In this document: piece after piece, positions 8,531 to 16,738 of the stretch | How the letters are laid out: the number at the start of each line of letters is the position of its first letter | Position numbering within the stretch: position 1 is the stretch's first letter | Assembly: GCF_030272695.1 (NCBI RefSeq) | Contig: NZ_JARFYN010000021.1 | Coordinates: 33,472-97,471 of the forward strand | From: Martinezella calliandrae | GTDB taxonomy: Bacteria; Pseudomonadota; Alphaproteobacteria; Rhizobiales; Rhizobiaceae | DNA length: 64,000 nt | Reading direction: 5' to 3' | Notes under the pieces: generated by a model | What the model saw: the letters and a program-made list of their open reading frames with translations, nothing else | The model's database searches: none | What the model was told of the DNA's origin: nothing | Translations under genes and position numbers: made by a program

Positions 8531-9409
8531 TTAGCCGGCTGCTACCGGAGCGCCCCAGCTGCCCCAGATGTAGATGCAGAAGAACAGGAACAGCCAGACG
8601 ACGTCGACGAAGTGCCAATACCACGCAGCCGCCTCGAAGCCAAAATGCTGCTTCGGCGTGAAGTCGCCGCGGATGGCGCGGATGAGGCAGACCAGCAGGA
8701 AGATCGTACCGATCAACACATGGAAGCCATGGAAGCCGGTCGCCATGAAGAAGGTCGCGCCATAGATCGTGTTTCTGAATTCGAAGGGCGCATGCGCATA
8801 TTCATAGGCCTGCACGCTGGAGAACAATGCGCCCAGCAGCACGGTCAGGATCAGCCCCTGAATCAGGCCCCTGCGGTCATTGTGCAGCAGCGCGTGGTGC
8901 GCCCAAGTAACCGTTGTGCCCGAAAGCAGCAGAATGATGGTGTTGTAGATCGGCAAATGCCAGGGATCGAGGACTTCGATGCCCTTCGGCGGGAACTGGC
9001 CGCCGAGGAAGGCAGTTCGCGAGGCCTGGATCGCTTCGTTCGGGAAGAGGCTGACGTCGAAATAGGCCCAGAACCAAGCGACGAAGAACATCACCTCGGA
9101 GGCAATGAACATGATCATGCCGTAGCGCAGGTGCAGCGAGACGACGCGGGTATGTGCGCCTTCATTCGCCTCCTTTATCGTGTCCGACCACCAGCCGTAC
9201 ATGACATAGAGGATCACGGCCAAACCGATGAAGAACAGCCATGGTTGCGCCCAATTCAGGCCGAACAGATGCACGGTGCCACCGTTCAGGTAGCGCATGA
9301 AGCAGACGCCGCCAAAGGTGATGACAAAGGCTCCGAAGGCCGCTGTGATCGGCCACGGGCTGGGGTCGATAATGTGATAATCGTGTTTTTTCGTATGCGC
9401 CTCTGCCAT
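8531..9409 (-). CDS. ctaE: Cytochrome c oxidase subunit III
   Basis: A 292-residue integral membrane subunit of the aa3-type terminal oxidase, with seven predicted helices. Recognisable segments are MAEAHTKKHDYHIIDPSPWP at the start, SEVMFFVAWFWAYFD, WAHHALLHNDRRGLIQGL and TGFHGFHVLIGTIFL (conserved His-rich helix), ending AAWYWHFVDVVWLFLF. The ATG at 9409 is chosen because upstream codons lack subunit III character. It follows ctaG by 61 bases and ends before a strong terminator. Confidence 0.97.
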   Translation of the reverse strand: MAEAHTKKHDYHIIDPSPWPITAAFGAFVITFGGVCFMRYLNGGTVHLFGLNWAQPWLFFIGLAVILYVMYGWWSDTIKEANEGAHTRVVSLHLRYGMIMFIASEVMFFVAWFWAYFDVSLFPNEAIQASRTAFLGGQFPPKGIEVLDPWHLPIYNTIILLLSGTTVTWAHHALLHNDRRGLIQGLILTVLLGALFSSVQAYEYAHAPFEFRNTIYGATFFMATGFHGFHVLIGTIFLLVCLIRAIRGDFTPKQHFGFEAAAWYWHFVDVVWLFLFFCIYIWGSWGAPVAAG

Positions 9410-9470
9410 GTCAGCAATCCCCGAATGACTTTTCCCATATCGCTTCCGGCTGAGCCGAAAGCAGTCTCCA

Positions 9471-10088
9471 TCAAAGTTTCTTTTCCACCACCTTCGTCGC
9501 GCCGTCGTTGGAAGCCACAGGCTTAGCGCCATCGCGCGGATAGAAGGTATAGGATAGTGTCAGCGCGGTAATCGTCTTGGTCTCTTCCGCCTTGGTGATC
9601 TCGGGATCGACGTAGAAAACCACCGGCATCTCGCGCTTTTCCCCCGGCGCCAGATCGGTCTCGTTGAAGCAGAAGCACTGCACCTTATTGAAATAGGCGC
9701 CCGCTTCCACCGGCGTGACGTTGAAAATGGCCTGTCCGCTCGTCGGCTGGTCGGACTTGTTCTCCACCAGGAAATTGACCTGGACCGTCTCGCCGATCCT
9801 CGTCGTGACCGCTTTCTGCTTCGCCTGGAAGTCCCACGGCACGCCAGGCGCGACGTTGGTGTCGAAGGAGACCGTCACCGGCTTGTCGAGAATGACGCTG
9901 GAGACCTGGTCGACGCGCTGCGTCGTGCCGTTGAATCCGGTCACCTCACAGAAAATGCGGTAGAGCGGCACGGCGGCGGCGCACATCGCGCTCATGCCGA
10001 CCACGAAGCTCAGGCACATGGCAACTACCAGGCCGTTATTGCGGCGGCCGGCACTCCTTGCCTTGCTTGTTGTCCCCTCCTCCATCAC
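9471..10088 (-). CDS. ctaG: Cytochrome c oxidase assembly protein CtaG (Cox11 family)
   Basis: A 205-residue copper chaperone that delivers CuB to subunit I. It has one N-terminal transmembrane anchor (LVVAMCLSFVVGMSAMCAA) and a periplasmic immunoglobulin-like domain. The copper-binding cysteine pair is in KVQCFCFNE, preceded by PLYRIFCEVTGFNGTTQR. All hallmarks of Cox11 are present and length is normal. It lies 6 bases downstream of the small membrane protein gene at 10095-10235. Confidence 0.96.
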   Translation of the reverse strand: MMEEGTTSKARSAGRRNNGLVVAMCLSFVVGMSAMCAAAVPLYRIFCEVTGFNGTTQRVDQVSSVILDKPVTVSFDTNVAPGVPWDFQAKQKAVTTRIGETVQVNFLVENKSDQPTSGQAIFNVTPVEAGAYFNKVQCFCFNETDLAPGEKREMPVVFYVDPEITKAEETKTITALTLSYTFYPRDGAKPVASNDGATKVVEKKL

Positions 10089-10094
10089 GCCTCC

Positions 10095-10235
10095 TCAAAC
10101 GTGTCCGGTGCCGACCTTGATGATGGTGATCGCGTAAAACAGGATCACTAGGCCAGCGAGCACCAGGCCGAGCGCGATATTGCGCCCGCGCCGCGATTTC
10201 CTTTGCGCTTCCGTGAGCTTTACGACTTCGATCAC
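10095..10235 (-). CDS. Small single-helix membrane protein of the cta operon (CoxF-like)
   Basis: A 46-residue ORF with start GTG at 10235, overlapping the ctaB stop by 4 bases (GTGA), so it is translationally coupled. The protein has a short basic N-terminus (EAQRKSRRGRN) and one hydrophobic helix (ALGLVLAGLVILFYAITII) before a KVGTGHV tail. A small protein of this shape is found between ctaB and ctaG in other alphaproteobacterial oxidase operons and is sometimes called CoxF. Its role is unknown, presumably oxidase assembly. It is short enough to be missed by gene callers. Confidence 0.75.
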   Translation of the reverse strand: MIEVVKLTEAQRKSRRGRNIALGLVLAGLVILFYAITIIKVGTGHV

Positions 10236-11191
10236 AGCCAGCCTCCCGCACCGCCAGACATCACCACAGCAACAAACCGGTCGATAAGCAGTGCCGAAAA
10301 GATTGCGAAGAGATAGAAGATCGAGAAGGCGAAGAGTTTCTTCGCCGGGATCATCTTCACATCGCCATCCGGCATGCGCCAGACGGCGATGGAACAGTAA
10401 ATGAAGACCGCGCCGAGCACGGCCGCGACAATGCCATAGCCGAAGCTCGCAAAGCCCATGTACGCCGGCACGACGCCGACGGCGGCCGTCAGCACAGCAT
10501 AGGCGACGATCTGGTTCTTGGTGGCCGGCACACCTGCAACGTTCGGCAACATCGGTACGCCGACCGCCTCGTAGTCGCGCATCTTGAACAGCGCCAGCGC
10601 CCAGAAATGCGCCGGCGTCCAAAGGAAGATGATCAGGAAGAGCACGACGCTTTCGATCGTCACGTTACCACTGACGCAGGCCCAGCCGATGACCGGCGGG
10701 AAAGCGCCCGCGGCGCCGCCGATGACGATATTCTGCGATGTCGAGCGCTTCAGCCACATCGTGTAGATGACGGCATAGAAGAAAATGGTGAAGGCGAGGA
10801 TCCCGGCCGAAAGCCAGTTCACAGCAAGCCCGAGGATCGTTACCGAGAAACCTGACAACACTAGCCCGAAGGCAAGCGCTTCCGAGGCGGTAACACGACC
10901 CGCCGGGATCGGGCGGTGCGCCGTGCGACTCATGACCGCATCAATGTCGGCGTCATACCACATGTTCAGCGCGCCGGACGCGCCTGCGCCGACAGCAATG
11001 CAGAGAATGGCGATCAGCCCGAGGACCGGATTGATATGACCGGGCGCCAGCACCAGACCGGCAAAGGCGGTGAATACGACCAGCGACATGACCCGTGGTT
11101 TCAGAAGCTCGAAATAGTCGCGCGCACTCGCTTCCGACAAGCCGGTTTCGCCCTTCTTCGGGAGCACTTCGTGATTGTCGATGACCGTCAT
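10232..11191 (-). CDS. ctaB: Protohaem IX farnesyltransferase (haem O synthase)
   Basis: A polytopic UbiA-family prenyltransferase of about 319 aa that converts haem B to haem O for the aa3 oxidase. The first aspartate-rich motif is NMWYDADIDAVMSRT, and the FELLKPRVMSLVVFTA segment is diagnostic. A second conserved cytosolic loop holds FLWTPAHFWALAL and KMRDYEAVGVPMLP. ATG at 11191 is preferred over the TTG at 11203. The start lies about 57 bases after ctaD; the stop overlaps the small membrane protein start. Confidence 0.96.
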   Translation of the reverse strand: MTVIDNHEVLPKKGETGLSEASARDYFELLKPRVMSLVVFTAFAGLVLAPGHINPVLGLIAILCIAVGAGASGALNMWYDADIDAVMSRTAHRPIPAGRVTASEALAFGLVLSGFSVTILGLAVNWLSAGILAFTIFFYAVIYTMWLKRSTSQNIVIGGAAGAFPPVIGWACVSGNVTIESVVLFLIIFLWTPAHFWALALFKMRDYEAVGVPMLPNVAGVPATKNQIVAYAVLTAAVGVVPAYMGFASFGYGIVAAVLGAVFIYCSIAVWRMPDGDVKMIPAKKLFAFSIFYLFAIFSALLIDRFVAVVMSGGAGGWL

Positions 11192-11248
11192 TCTCTCATC
11201 CAATGCCAGTTAAGCCGGACGCCGCTTATCACGGCGTCCGGAAATAAG

Positions 11249-12943
11249 CTACTTGATACGCGGCAGCTCTTCCCACTGGTGGTACGGCGGCGGCGAAGAA
11301 AGCTGCCATTCCAGAGTGGTCGCACCCTCGCCCCAGGGATTGTTGCCGGCAACGCGCTTCTTTGCGAAAGCGTCGATGACGCCCCAGAAGAAGAAGCAAA
11401 GGCCAACGGCTGCGACATAGGACCCGATGGAGGAAACGAAATTCCAGCCGGCGAAGGCGTCCGGATAGTCGATGTAGCGGCGCGGCATACCAGCACGACC
11501 GAGGAAGTGCTGCGGGAAGAATATCATGTTGACGCCGATGAAGGTGATCCAAAAATGCGCGTTGCCGATCTTCTCATTGTACATGTAGCCGGTCATCTTC
11601 GGGAACCAGTAGTACCAGGCAGCGAAGATGGCGAAGACGGCGCCGAGCGACAGCACGTAATGGAAGTGCGCTACGACGTAGTAGGTGTCCTGCCATACGC
11701 GGTCGAGACCGGCATTTGCGAGCTGAACACCCGTGACGCCGCCCACCGTGAACAGGAAGATGAAGCCGATCGCCCAGATCATCGGCGTGCGGAACTCGAT
11801 CGAGCCGCCCCACATCGTCGCGATCCAGGAGAAGATCTTCACGCCGGTCGGAACGGCAATAACCATCGTCGCGAAGACGAAGTAGCGCTGCGTGTCGAGC
11901 GACAGGCCGACCGTATACATGTGGTGGGCCCAGACGACGAAGCCGACGGCACCGATCGCGACCATGGCATAGGCCATGCCGAGATAGCCGAAGATCGGCT
12001 TGCGTGAGAAGGTCGAGATAATGTGGCTTATCATGCCGAAGCCGGGCAGGATCAGGATGTAGACTTCCGGGTGACCGAAAAACCAGAACAAGTGCTGGTA
12101 AAGGATCGGGTCACCGCCGCCTTCCGGCGCGAAGAAGGTCGTGCCGAAGTTGCGGTCTGTCAGCACCATGGTGATGGCACCAGCGAGAACCGGCAGCGAC
12201 AGGAGCAGCAGGAAGGCAGTGATCAGCACCGACCAGGCAAACAGCGGCATCTTGTGCAGCGTCATACCCGGAGCGCGCATGTTGAGGATGGTTGTGATGA
12301 AGTTGATCGCACCGAGGATCGACGAAGCGCCGGCAATATGCAGCGAGAAGATCACCAAGTCGACTGCCGGGCCGGGATGACCGACGACGCCCGATAACGG
12401 CGGATACAGCGTCCAGCCGCCGCCCGCGCCGTAAGCGCCGGCCGGACCTTCGACGAACATCGACAGGACCAGCAGCAGGAAGGCGGGAACGATCAGCCAG
12501 AAGGAAATGTTGTTCAGGCGCGGGAACGCCATGTCCGGCGCACCGATCATGATCGGCACCATCCAGTTGGCGAAACCGCCGATCATCGCCGGCATGACCA
12601 TGAAGAAAATCATGATCAGCGCGTGGGCGGTGACGAAGACGTTGTACATCTGCTTGCCGCCATCGATGGAGGCATCACCGGAGTAACCATAGACCATGGA
12701 GGCCAGACCGCTGAAGATCTGGATGCCCGGCTCCTGCAATTCCATGCGGATCGCCACGGACAGCAGGAAACCGATGACGCCGGCAAAGATCGCAAACACC
12801 AGATAAAGGGTGCCGATGTCCTTGTGGTTCGTCGAGAAGAGCCAGCGGTTCGCGAAACTGAGCTTGTGAGAGTGATGGTCGTCATGCGCGTGAGCGTCAT
12901 GAAGAGCGTGCGAATGATCGTCGTGTGCCGTAGATCCAGCCAT
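11249..12943 (-). CDS. ctaD: Cytochrome c oxidase subunit I (aa3 type)
   Basis: The 564-residue catalytic subunit with twelve transmembrane helices. Haem and CuB ligands are visible: TAHALIMIFFMVMPAM, the WFFGHPEVYILILPGFG helix with the covalent His-Tyr pair, VVWAHHMYTVG (adjacent CuB histidines), and YYVVAHFHYVLSLGAVF near the C-terminus (haem a3 and haem a ligands). The N-terminus is His-rich (HDDHSHALHDAHAHDDHHSH). It lies 14 bases downstream of ctaC. Confidence 0.98.
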   Translation of the reverse strand: MAGSTAHDDHSHALHDAHAHDDHHSHKLSFANRWLFSTNHKDIGTLYLVFAIFAGVIGFLLSVAIRMELQEPGIQIFSGLASMVYGYSGDASIDGGKQMYNVFVTAHALIMIFFMVMPAMIGGFANWMVPIMIGAPDMAFPRLNNISFWLIVPAFLLLVLSMFVEGPAGAYGAGGGWTLYPPLSGVVGHPGPAVDLVIFSLHIAGASSILGAINFITTILNMRAPGMTLHKMPLFAWSVLITAFLLLLSLPVLAGAITMVLTDRNFGTTFFAPEGGGDPILYQHLFWFFGHPEVYILILPGFGMISHIISTFSRKPIFGYLGMAYAMVAIGAVGFVVWAHHMYTVGLSLDTQRYFVFATMVIAVPTGVKIFSWIATMWGGSIEFRTPMIWAIGFIFLFTVGGVTGVQLANAGLDRVWQDTYYVVAHFHYVLSLGAVFAIFAAWYYWFPKMTGYMYNEKIGNAHFWITFIGVNMIFFPQHFLGRAGMPRRYIDYPDAFAGWNFVSSIGSYVAAVGLCFFFWGVIDAFAKKRVAGNNPWGEGATTLEWQLSSPPPYHQWEELPRIK

Positions 12944-12957
12944 TATCCCTATCCCTC

Positions 12958-13848
12958 TTACTCAGCCGTGTTTTCAGCGACATTGACGGTAGCCGGCTGA
13001 TCGACGGCGGCCATCAGGGCCTTGTTTGCCTTGCTCAGATCACTGGCGGCTGTGGTCAGCCACTGCTGGTATTGATCCTGGGAGACGACGCGGATGGCGA
13101 TCGGCATGAATGCATGGTCCTTGCCACAAAGCTCGGAACACTGTCCGTAATACAGGCCCTCACGATCGGCCTTGAACCAGGTTTCGTTCAAACGGCCCGG
13201 AATGGCGTCGATCTTGATGCCGAAGGACGGCATCGCGAAGGAGTGGATGACATCCGTGGGTGCGGCGGTGACAAGAACGCGCACAACCTTGTTGACGGGC
13301 AGCACCAGTTCGTTGTCGACGGCGAGTAGCCGCGGATATTTTGACTTGTCTTCCTTGCCGGCCGCGGCGCGGTCCTGATCCTTCAGCAGGAAGGAATCGA
13401 AATCCAGAGGCGTGTTGCCGCTATTTTCATATTCATAGTTCCATTGCCACTGCGTGGCCGTCGCCTTGACGGTAACGTCAGGATTTTGCGGGAACGTCAA
13501 CTGTGCGGTCAGAAGATCGAAGGACGGAACGGCCAAGAATAGAAGGACGAGGACCGGCCCCACGGTCCAGATGACCTCGATCAGCGTATTGTGGCTCGTT
13601 CTGGAGGGCACCGGATTTTTCGAGGCCCGGAACTTGACCATGACGACAATCAAGAGGACCAACACCAGTATGGTGATTGGAACGATAAACCAAAGCGTGT
13701 ATGCTTCGAACCAGCGTATTGCATGCATATTGCCGGTTGCCGCCTCTTGCAAGCCGGTTTGCCACGGTCTTGGCTGATCGGCATAGCTGCCGGTCGCAAA
13801 AAGCAGACAGGCGATAGCCGCCAGAGCTGCGTAAGCCCTCTTAATCAC
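12958..13848 (-). CDS. ctaC: Cytochrome c oxidase subunit II
   Basis: A 296-residue periplasmic CuA subunit. It starts at a GTG (13848) preceded by a strong GGAGGGAGA ribosome-binding site, giving VIKRAYAALAAIACLLFATG as signal peptide. Two transmembrane helices follow. The cupredoxin domain carries the CuA site in YYGQCSELCGKDHAFMPI (C-x3-C-x3-H), with an upstream His in DVIHSFAMPSFG. An open frame continues far upstream of this start but shows no subunit II character. First gene of the oxidase operon. Confidence 0.95.
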   Translation of the reverse strand: MIKRAYAALAAIACLLFATGSYADQPRPWQTGLQEAATGNMHAIRWFEAYTLWFIVPITILVLVLLIVVMVKFRASKNPVPSRTSHNTLIEVIWTVGPVLVLLFLAVPSFDLLTAQLTFPQNPDVTVKATATQWQWNYEYENSGNTPLDFDSFLLKDQDRAAAGKEDKSKYPRLLAVDNELVLPVNKVVRVLVTAAPTDVIHSFAMPSFGIKIDAIPGRLNETWFKADREGLYYGQCSELCGKDHAFMPIAIRVVSQDQYQQWLTTAASDLSKANKALMAAVDQPATVNVAENTAE

Positions 13849-14185
13849 GATGTCTCTCCCTCCAGCGTTTGATCCCAGATCAATCTCAAACGCAGTATCC
13901 CTACAGTCCATGCGCTTCAAACCACAGTTTGGAGCACTCCGCAACAACTCCCGACATTTGTCCGTGCGGCATTTTTGCGCGAAGTATAGTCCCCTCGCAC
14001 GCCGAAACATGGCAAGCATTTCATCATCATACGAAAAATTGCATGATGGTCCATCGCCTTGCCTGGCCAAAATGGGATAGAGGTCGTATTTCCGCCGCAG
14101 TCGGTTGGAATCCAGCACGCGGGGCTTTTCATTTGCCGGCATGGGCTTCAACAATAGCGGCACTGATTCGAATCTAGAGGTTTCC
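13849..14185. promoter_or_regulatory. Divergent intergenic region between ctaC and the IalB-like gene, with a palindrome near ctaC
   Basis: This 337-base region separates divergent genes and should hold both promoters. A palindrome TTGATC-CCA-GATCAA lies at 13869-13883, about 20 bases upstream of ctaC. It resembles but does not match an FNR/FixK box, because the half-site spacing is one base too long. No RNA gene or small coding sequence is supported in the rest. Confidence 0.35.
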
Positions 14186-14818
14186 ATGGGTTTTCGTTCC
14201 CTCGCCCGGCTTTCGTTTGTCACCGCCAGCGTCGCTGCCGCGGCCGCAGCGCCCGTTCTGGCGCAGCAGGCACAGCAAACACAACCGGCGCCGCAGGCTC
14301 AACCGCTACAAACCCAGCCGCCGCAGCAGCCGGGCCAGCAGCCTCCCGCACATACCCAGCAGCTTCCGACCAGCCAGGTTCCACAACCGCCGGGTACGGT
14401 GCGGTCGAGCCACGGCGCATGGTCCGTCGTCTGCGACAAGCCGGCCGGGGCATCAACCGAACAATGCGCGCTGATGCAGAACGTCATCGCCGAGGACCGG
14501 CCGGAAGTCGGCCTTTCGGTCGTTGTGCTGAAGACCGCCGACCGGAAGTCGAAGATCCTTCGAGTGCTGGCGCCGCTTGGCGTGCTTCTGCCGAACGGCC
14601 TCGGCCTCAACGTCGATGGCAAGGATATCGGCCGCGCCTATTTCGTGCGCTGCTTCTCAGATGGCTGCTATGCCGAAGTGGTGCTTGAGGACGAGCTGCT
14701 GAAAACGCTGCGCAGCGGCGCGACCGCCACCTTCATCGTCTTCCAGTCGCCGGAGGAAGGCATCGGCATTCCCGTCGATCTTAAAGGCTTTGCCGAGGGC
14801 TACGACGCGCTTCCGTAA
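14186..14818 (+). CDS. Invasion-associated locus B (IalB) family secreted protein
   Basis: A 210-residue exported protein. A signal peptide (MGFRSLARLSFVTASVAAAA) is followed by a low-complexity Gln/Pro-rich stretch of about 50 residues. The IalB domain follows: SSHGAWSVVCDKPAG, CALMQNVIAEDRPEVGLSVV and a late paired-cysteine segment VRCFSDGCYAEVVL. The family is widespread in rhizobia and named from Bartonella; its molecular role is unclear. ATG at 14186 gives the signal peptide directly and is preferred over upstream starts. Divergent from ctaC. Confidence 0.86.
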   Translation: MGFRSLARLSFVTASVAAAAAAPVLAQQAQQTQPAPQAQPLQTQPPQQPGQQPPAHTQQLPTSQVPQPPGTVRSSHGAWSVVCDKPAGASTEQCALMQNVIAEDRPEVGLSVVVLKTADRKSKILRVLAPLGVLLPNGLGLNVDGKDIGRAYFVRCFSDGCYAEVVLEDELLKTLRSGATATFIVFQSPEEGIGIPVDLKGFAEGYDALP

Positions 14819-14882
14819 TGCGACAGGGCTTGCTCTCTCGTCATCCGAAACCTACATCGGCTCTGAACGGAGCACCTGACCC

Positions 14883-16298
14883 ATGAATACCGATCTCCTT
14901 ACCTTGTTCGATACCGACGAAAGCAAGCTGCGTGGCATCGTCGCCGACGCGCTTACCGGTGCCGACGACGGCGAACTCTTTGTCGAGCATATCCAGGCCG
15001 AATCGCTGACCTTCGACAACGGACGCATGAAGGGTGGCAGCTTCAACACAGAACAAGGCTTTGGCCTGCGCGCCGTCGCGGGCGAAGCAGTGGGCTATGC
15101 CCATGCGGGCGATCTGTCCGAGGCGGCGCTGAAGCGCGCCGCCGATGCGGTGCGCGCCGTCACTAGCGGCTATGCGGGCTCCTACGCCGCGGCCCCTCAG
15201 CGCACAAATAAAATACTCTACAGCGACGAGAACCCGATCGGCAGCCCGAGCTTTGAAGACAAGGCGAATCTGCTGCAAGAGATGGACAGCTATCTGCGCG
15301 ACAAGGACGGCAAGGTGCGTCAGGTGACGGCCTCCATCGCCGCAAGCTGGCAGGTGGTCGATATCCTGCGCGCCGACGGCCACCGCGTCCGCGACATCAG
15401 GCCGATGACGCGCATCAATATCTCGGTGATGGTCGGCGAAGGCGACCGGCAGGAATCAGGTTCCTTTGGCACGGGCGGCCGCATCGGCTTCGGCGATTTC
15501 ATCACGCAGGAAAATTGGCGCCGCGGTGCCGACGAGGCTTTGCGCCAGGCACTGATCAATCTCGAAGCGATCGATGCGCCGGCAGGCACGATGGATGTCG
15601 TTCTCGGCTCCGGCTGGCCTGGTGTCATGCTGCACGAAGCGGTAGGCCATGGGCTGGAAGGCGATTTCAACCGCAAGAAGACCTCGGCTTTTGCCGGGCT
15701 GCTTGGCCAGATGGTCGCGGCTCCCGGCGTAACGGTGGTCGACGACGGCACGATCGAAAACCGCCGCGGCTCGATTACCGTCGACGATGAAGGCACGCCA
15801 TCAGCCTATAACGTACTGATCGAAAACGGCAAGCTGGTCGGCTATATGCAGGACCGGCAGAACGCCCGTCTCATGGGCATGAAGGCGACCGGCAACGGCC
15901 GCCGCCAGGGTTATGCCCACACGCCGATGCCGCGCATGACCAACACCTATATGCTCGCCGGCGACAAAACACCGGAAGAGATCATCGCTTCGGTGAAGAA
16001 GGGCATCTACGCAGTCTCCTTCGGCGGCGGCCAGGTGGACATTACCTCTGGCAAATTCGTCTTCGGCTGCACCGAGGCCTATCTGATCGAGGACGGCAAG
16101 GTCGGCGCGCCGATCAAGGGCGCCATGCTGATCGGCAACGGCCCGGATGCGATGAAGCGCGTCTCGATGATCGGCAACGACTTGAAGCTTGACACTGGCA
16201 TCGGCAATTGTGGCAAAGGTGGCCAATGGGTGCCTGTCGGCGTCGGCCAGCCTCATCTCAGGATGGATCAGGTGACGGTCGGCGGTACGAAGGCGTAG
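14883..16298 (+). CDS. tldD: Metalloprotease TldD
   Basis: A 471-residue TldD subunit of the TldD/TldE zinc protease that degrades unfolded peptides. The zinc site HExxxH lies in VMLHEAVGHGLEGDF. Other family segments are RMKGGSFNTEQGFGLRAV near the N-terminus, RRGSITVDDEGTPS and GGGQVDITSGKFVFGCTEAY. Length is normal. It converges with the MazG-like gene with only 9 bases between stops. Confidence 0.97.
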   Translation: MNTDLLTLFDTDESKLRGIVADALTGADDGELFVEHIQAESLTFDNGRMKGGSFNTEQGFGLRAVAGEAVGYAHAGDLSEAALKRAADAVRAVTSGYAGSYAAAPQRTNKILYSDENPIGSPSFEDKANLLQEMDSYLRDKDGKVRQVTASIAASWQVVDILRADGHRVRDIRPMTRINISVMVGEGDRQESGSFGTGGRIGFGDFITQENWRRGADEALRQALINLEAIDAPAGTMDVVLGSGWPGVMLHEAVGHGLEGDFNRKKTSAFAGLLGQMVAAPGVTVVDDGTIENRRGSITVDDEGTPSAYNVLIENGKLVGYMQDRQNARLMGMKATGNGRRQGYAHTPMPRMTNTYMLAGDKTPEEIIASVKKGIYAVSFGGGQVDITSGKFVFGCTEAYLIEDGKVGAPIKGAMLIGNGPDAMKRVSMIGNDLKLDTGIGNCGKGGQWVPVGVGQPHLRMDQVTVGGTKA

Positions 16299-16307
16299 CG
16301 GTTCAAA

Positions 16308-16631
16308 TTATGAACTGATCCCCTCCCCCGGCCGGAATCGCCATTTCCGCTCGACGGCCGCGGCAAGGTCGAGACCGTTGCGACGGGCGAAGAGGAGGAC
16401 ATGGCCAAGCACGTCGGCGGTTTCGTCGGCCAGCGCGATCGCCAGTTCTTCATCGCTCATGCCCTTGCGTCGTCCGCGGCCGGTCGCCTTGTTCCAGATC
16501 TGGGTGAGCTCGCCCATCTCCTCCTGCAGTTTCAGAACAAACCAGTCGCCGTCACGCTCCAATCCATTGGCGGCGGCATAAGTGGCGGAGGCTTTTTCGA
16601 ATTGTTGGATCAGGCCGGACAGCATCGACAT
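16308..16631 (-). CDS. MazG-like nucleotide pyrophosphohydrolase domain protein
   Basis: A 107-residue single MazG-type helical domain, a family hydrolysing NTPs to NMP and pyrophosphate. Metal-binding acidic residues are visible as LQEEMGELTQ (ExxE) and ADETADVLGH (ExxD). The single-domain size places it with MazG-like/phage-type homologues rather than the two-domain housekeeping MazG. Substrate is unknown. Convergent with tldD. Confidence 0.85.
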   Translation of the reverse strand: MSMLSGLIQQFEKASATYAAANGLERDGDWFVLKLQEEMGELTQIWNKATGRGRRKGMSDEELAIALADETADVLGHVLLFARRNGLDLAAAVERKWRFRPGEGISS

Positions 16632-16738
16632 CGTTCCCTGTATGTTCCTGCGACAGGAGTGAACGATTCTGCCGGAAATGTCGAGACGGCAAAGCTTGCG
16701 CCCCGCCGTCCTTATGGTTCCAAATCTCTGATTTCCGC

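Noticed and set aside
13869..13883. FNR/FixK-type box upstream of ctaC
   Set aside because: TTGAT-N5-ATCAA has one base too many between half-sites, so it was kept only as an unassigned palindrome.
12958..14223. 421-residue version of subunit II starting at 14223
   Set aside because: The first 125 codons have no family character; a GTG at 13848 with a strong ribosome-binding site starts a normal signal peptide.
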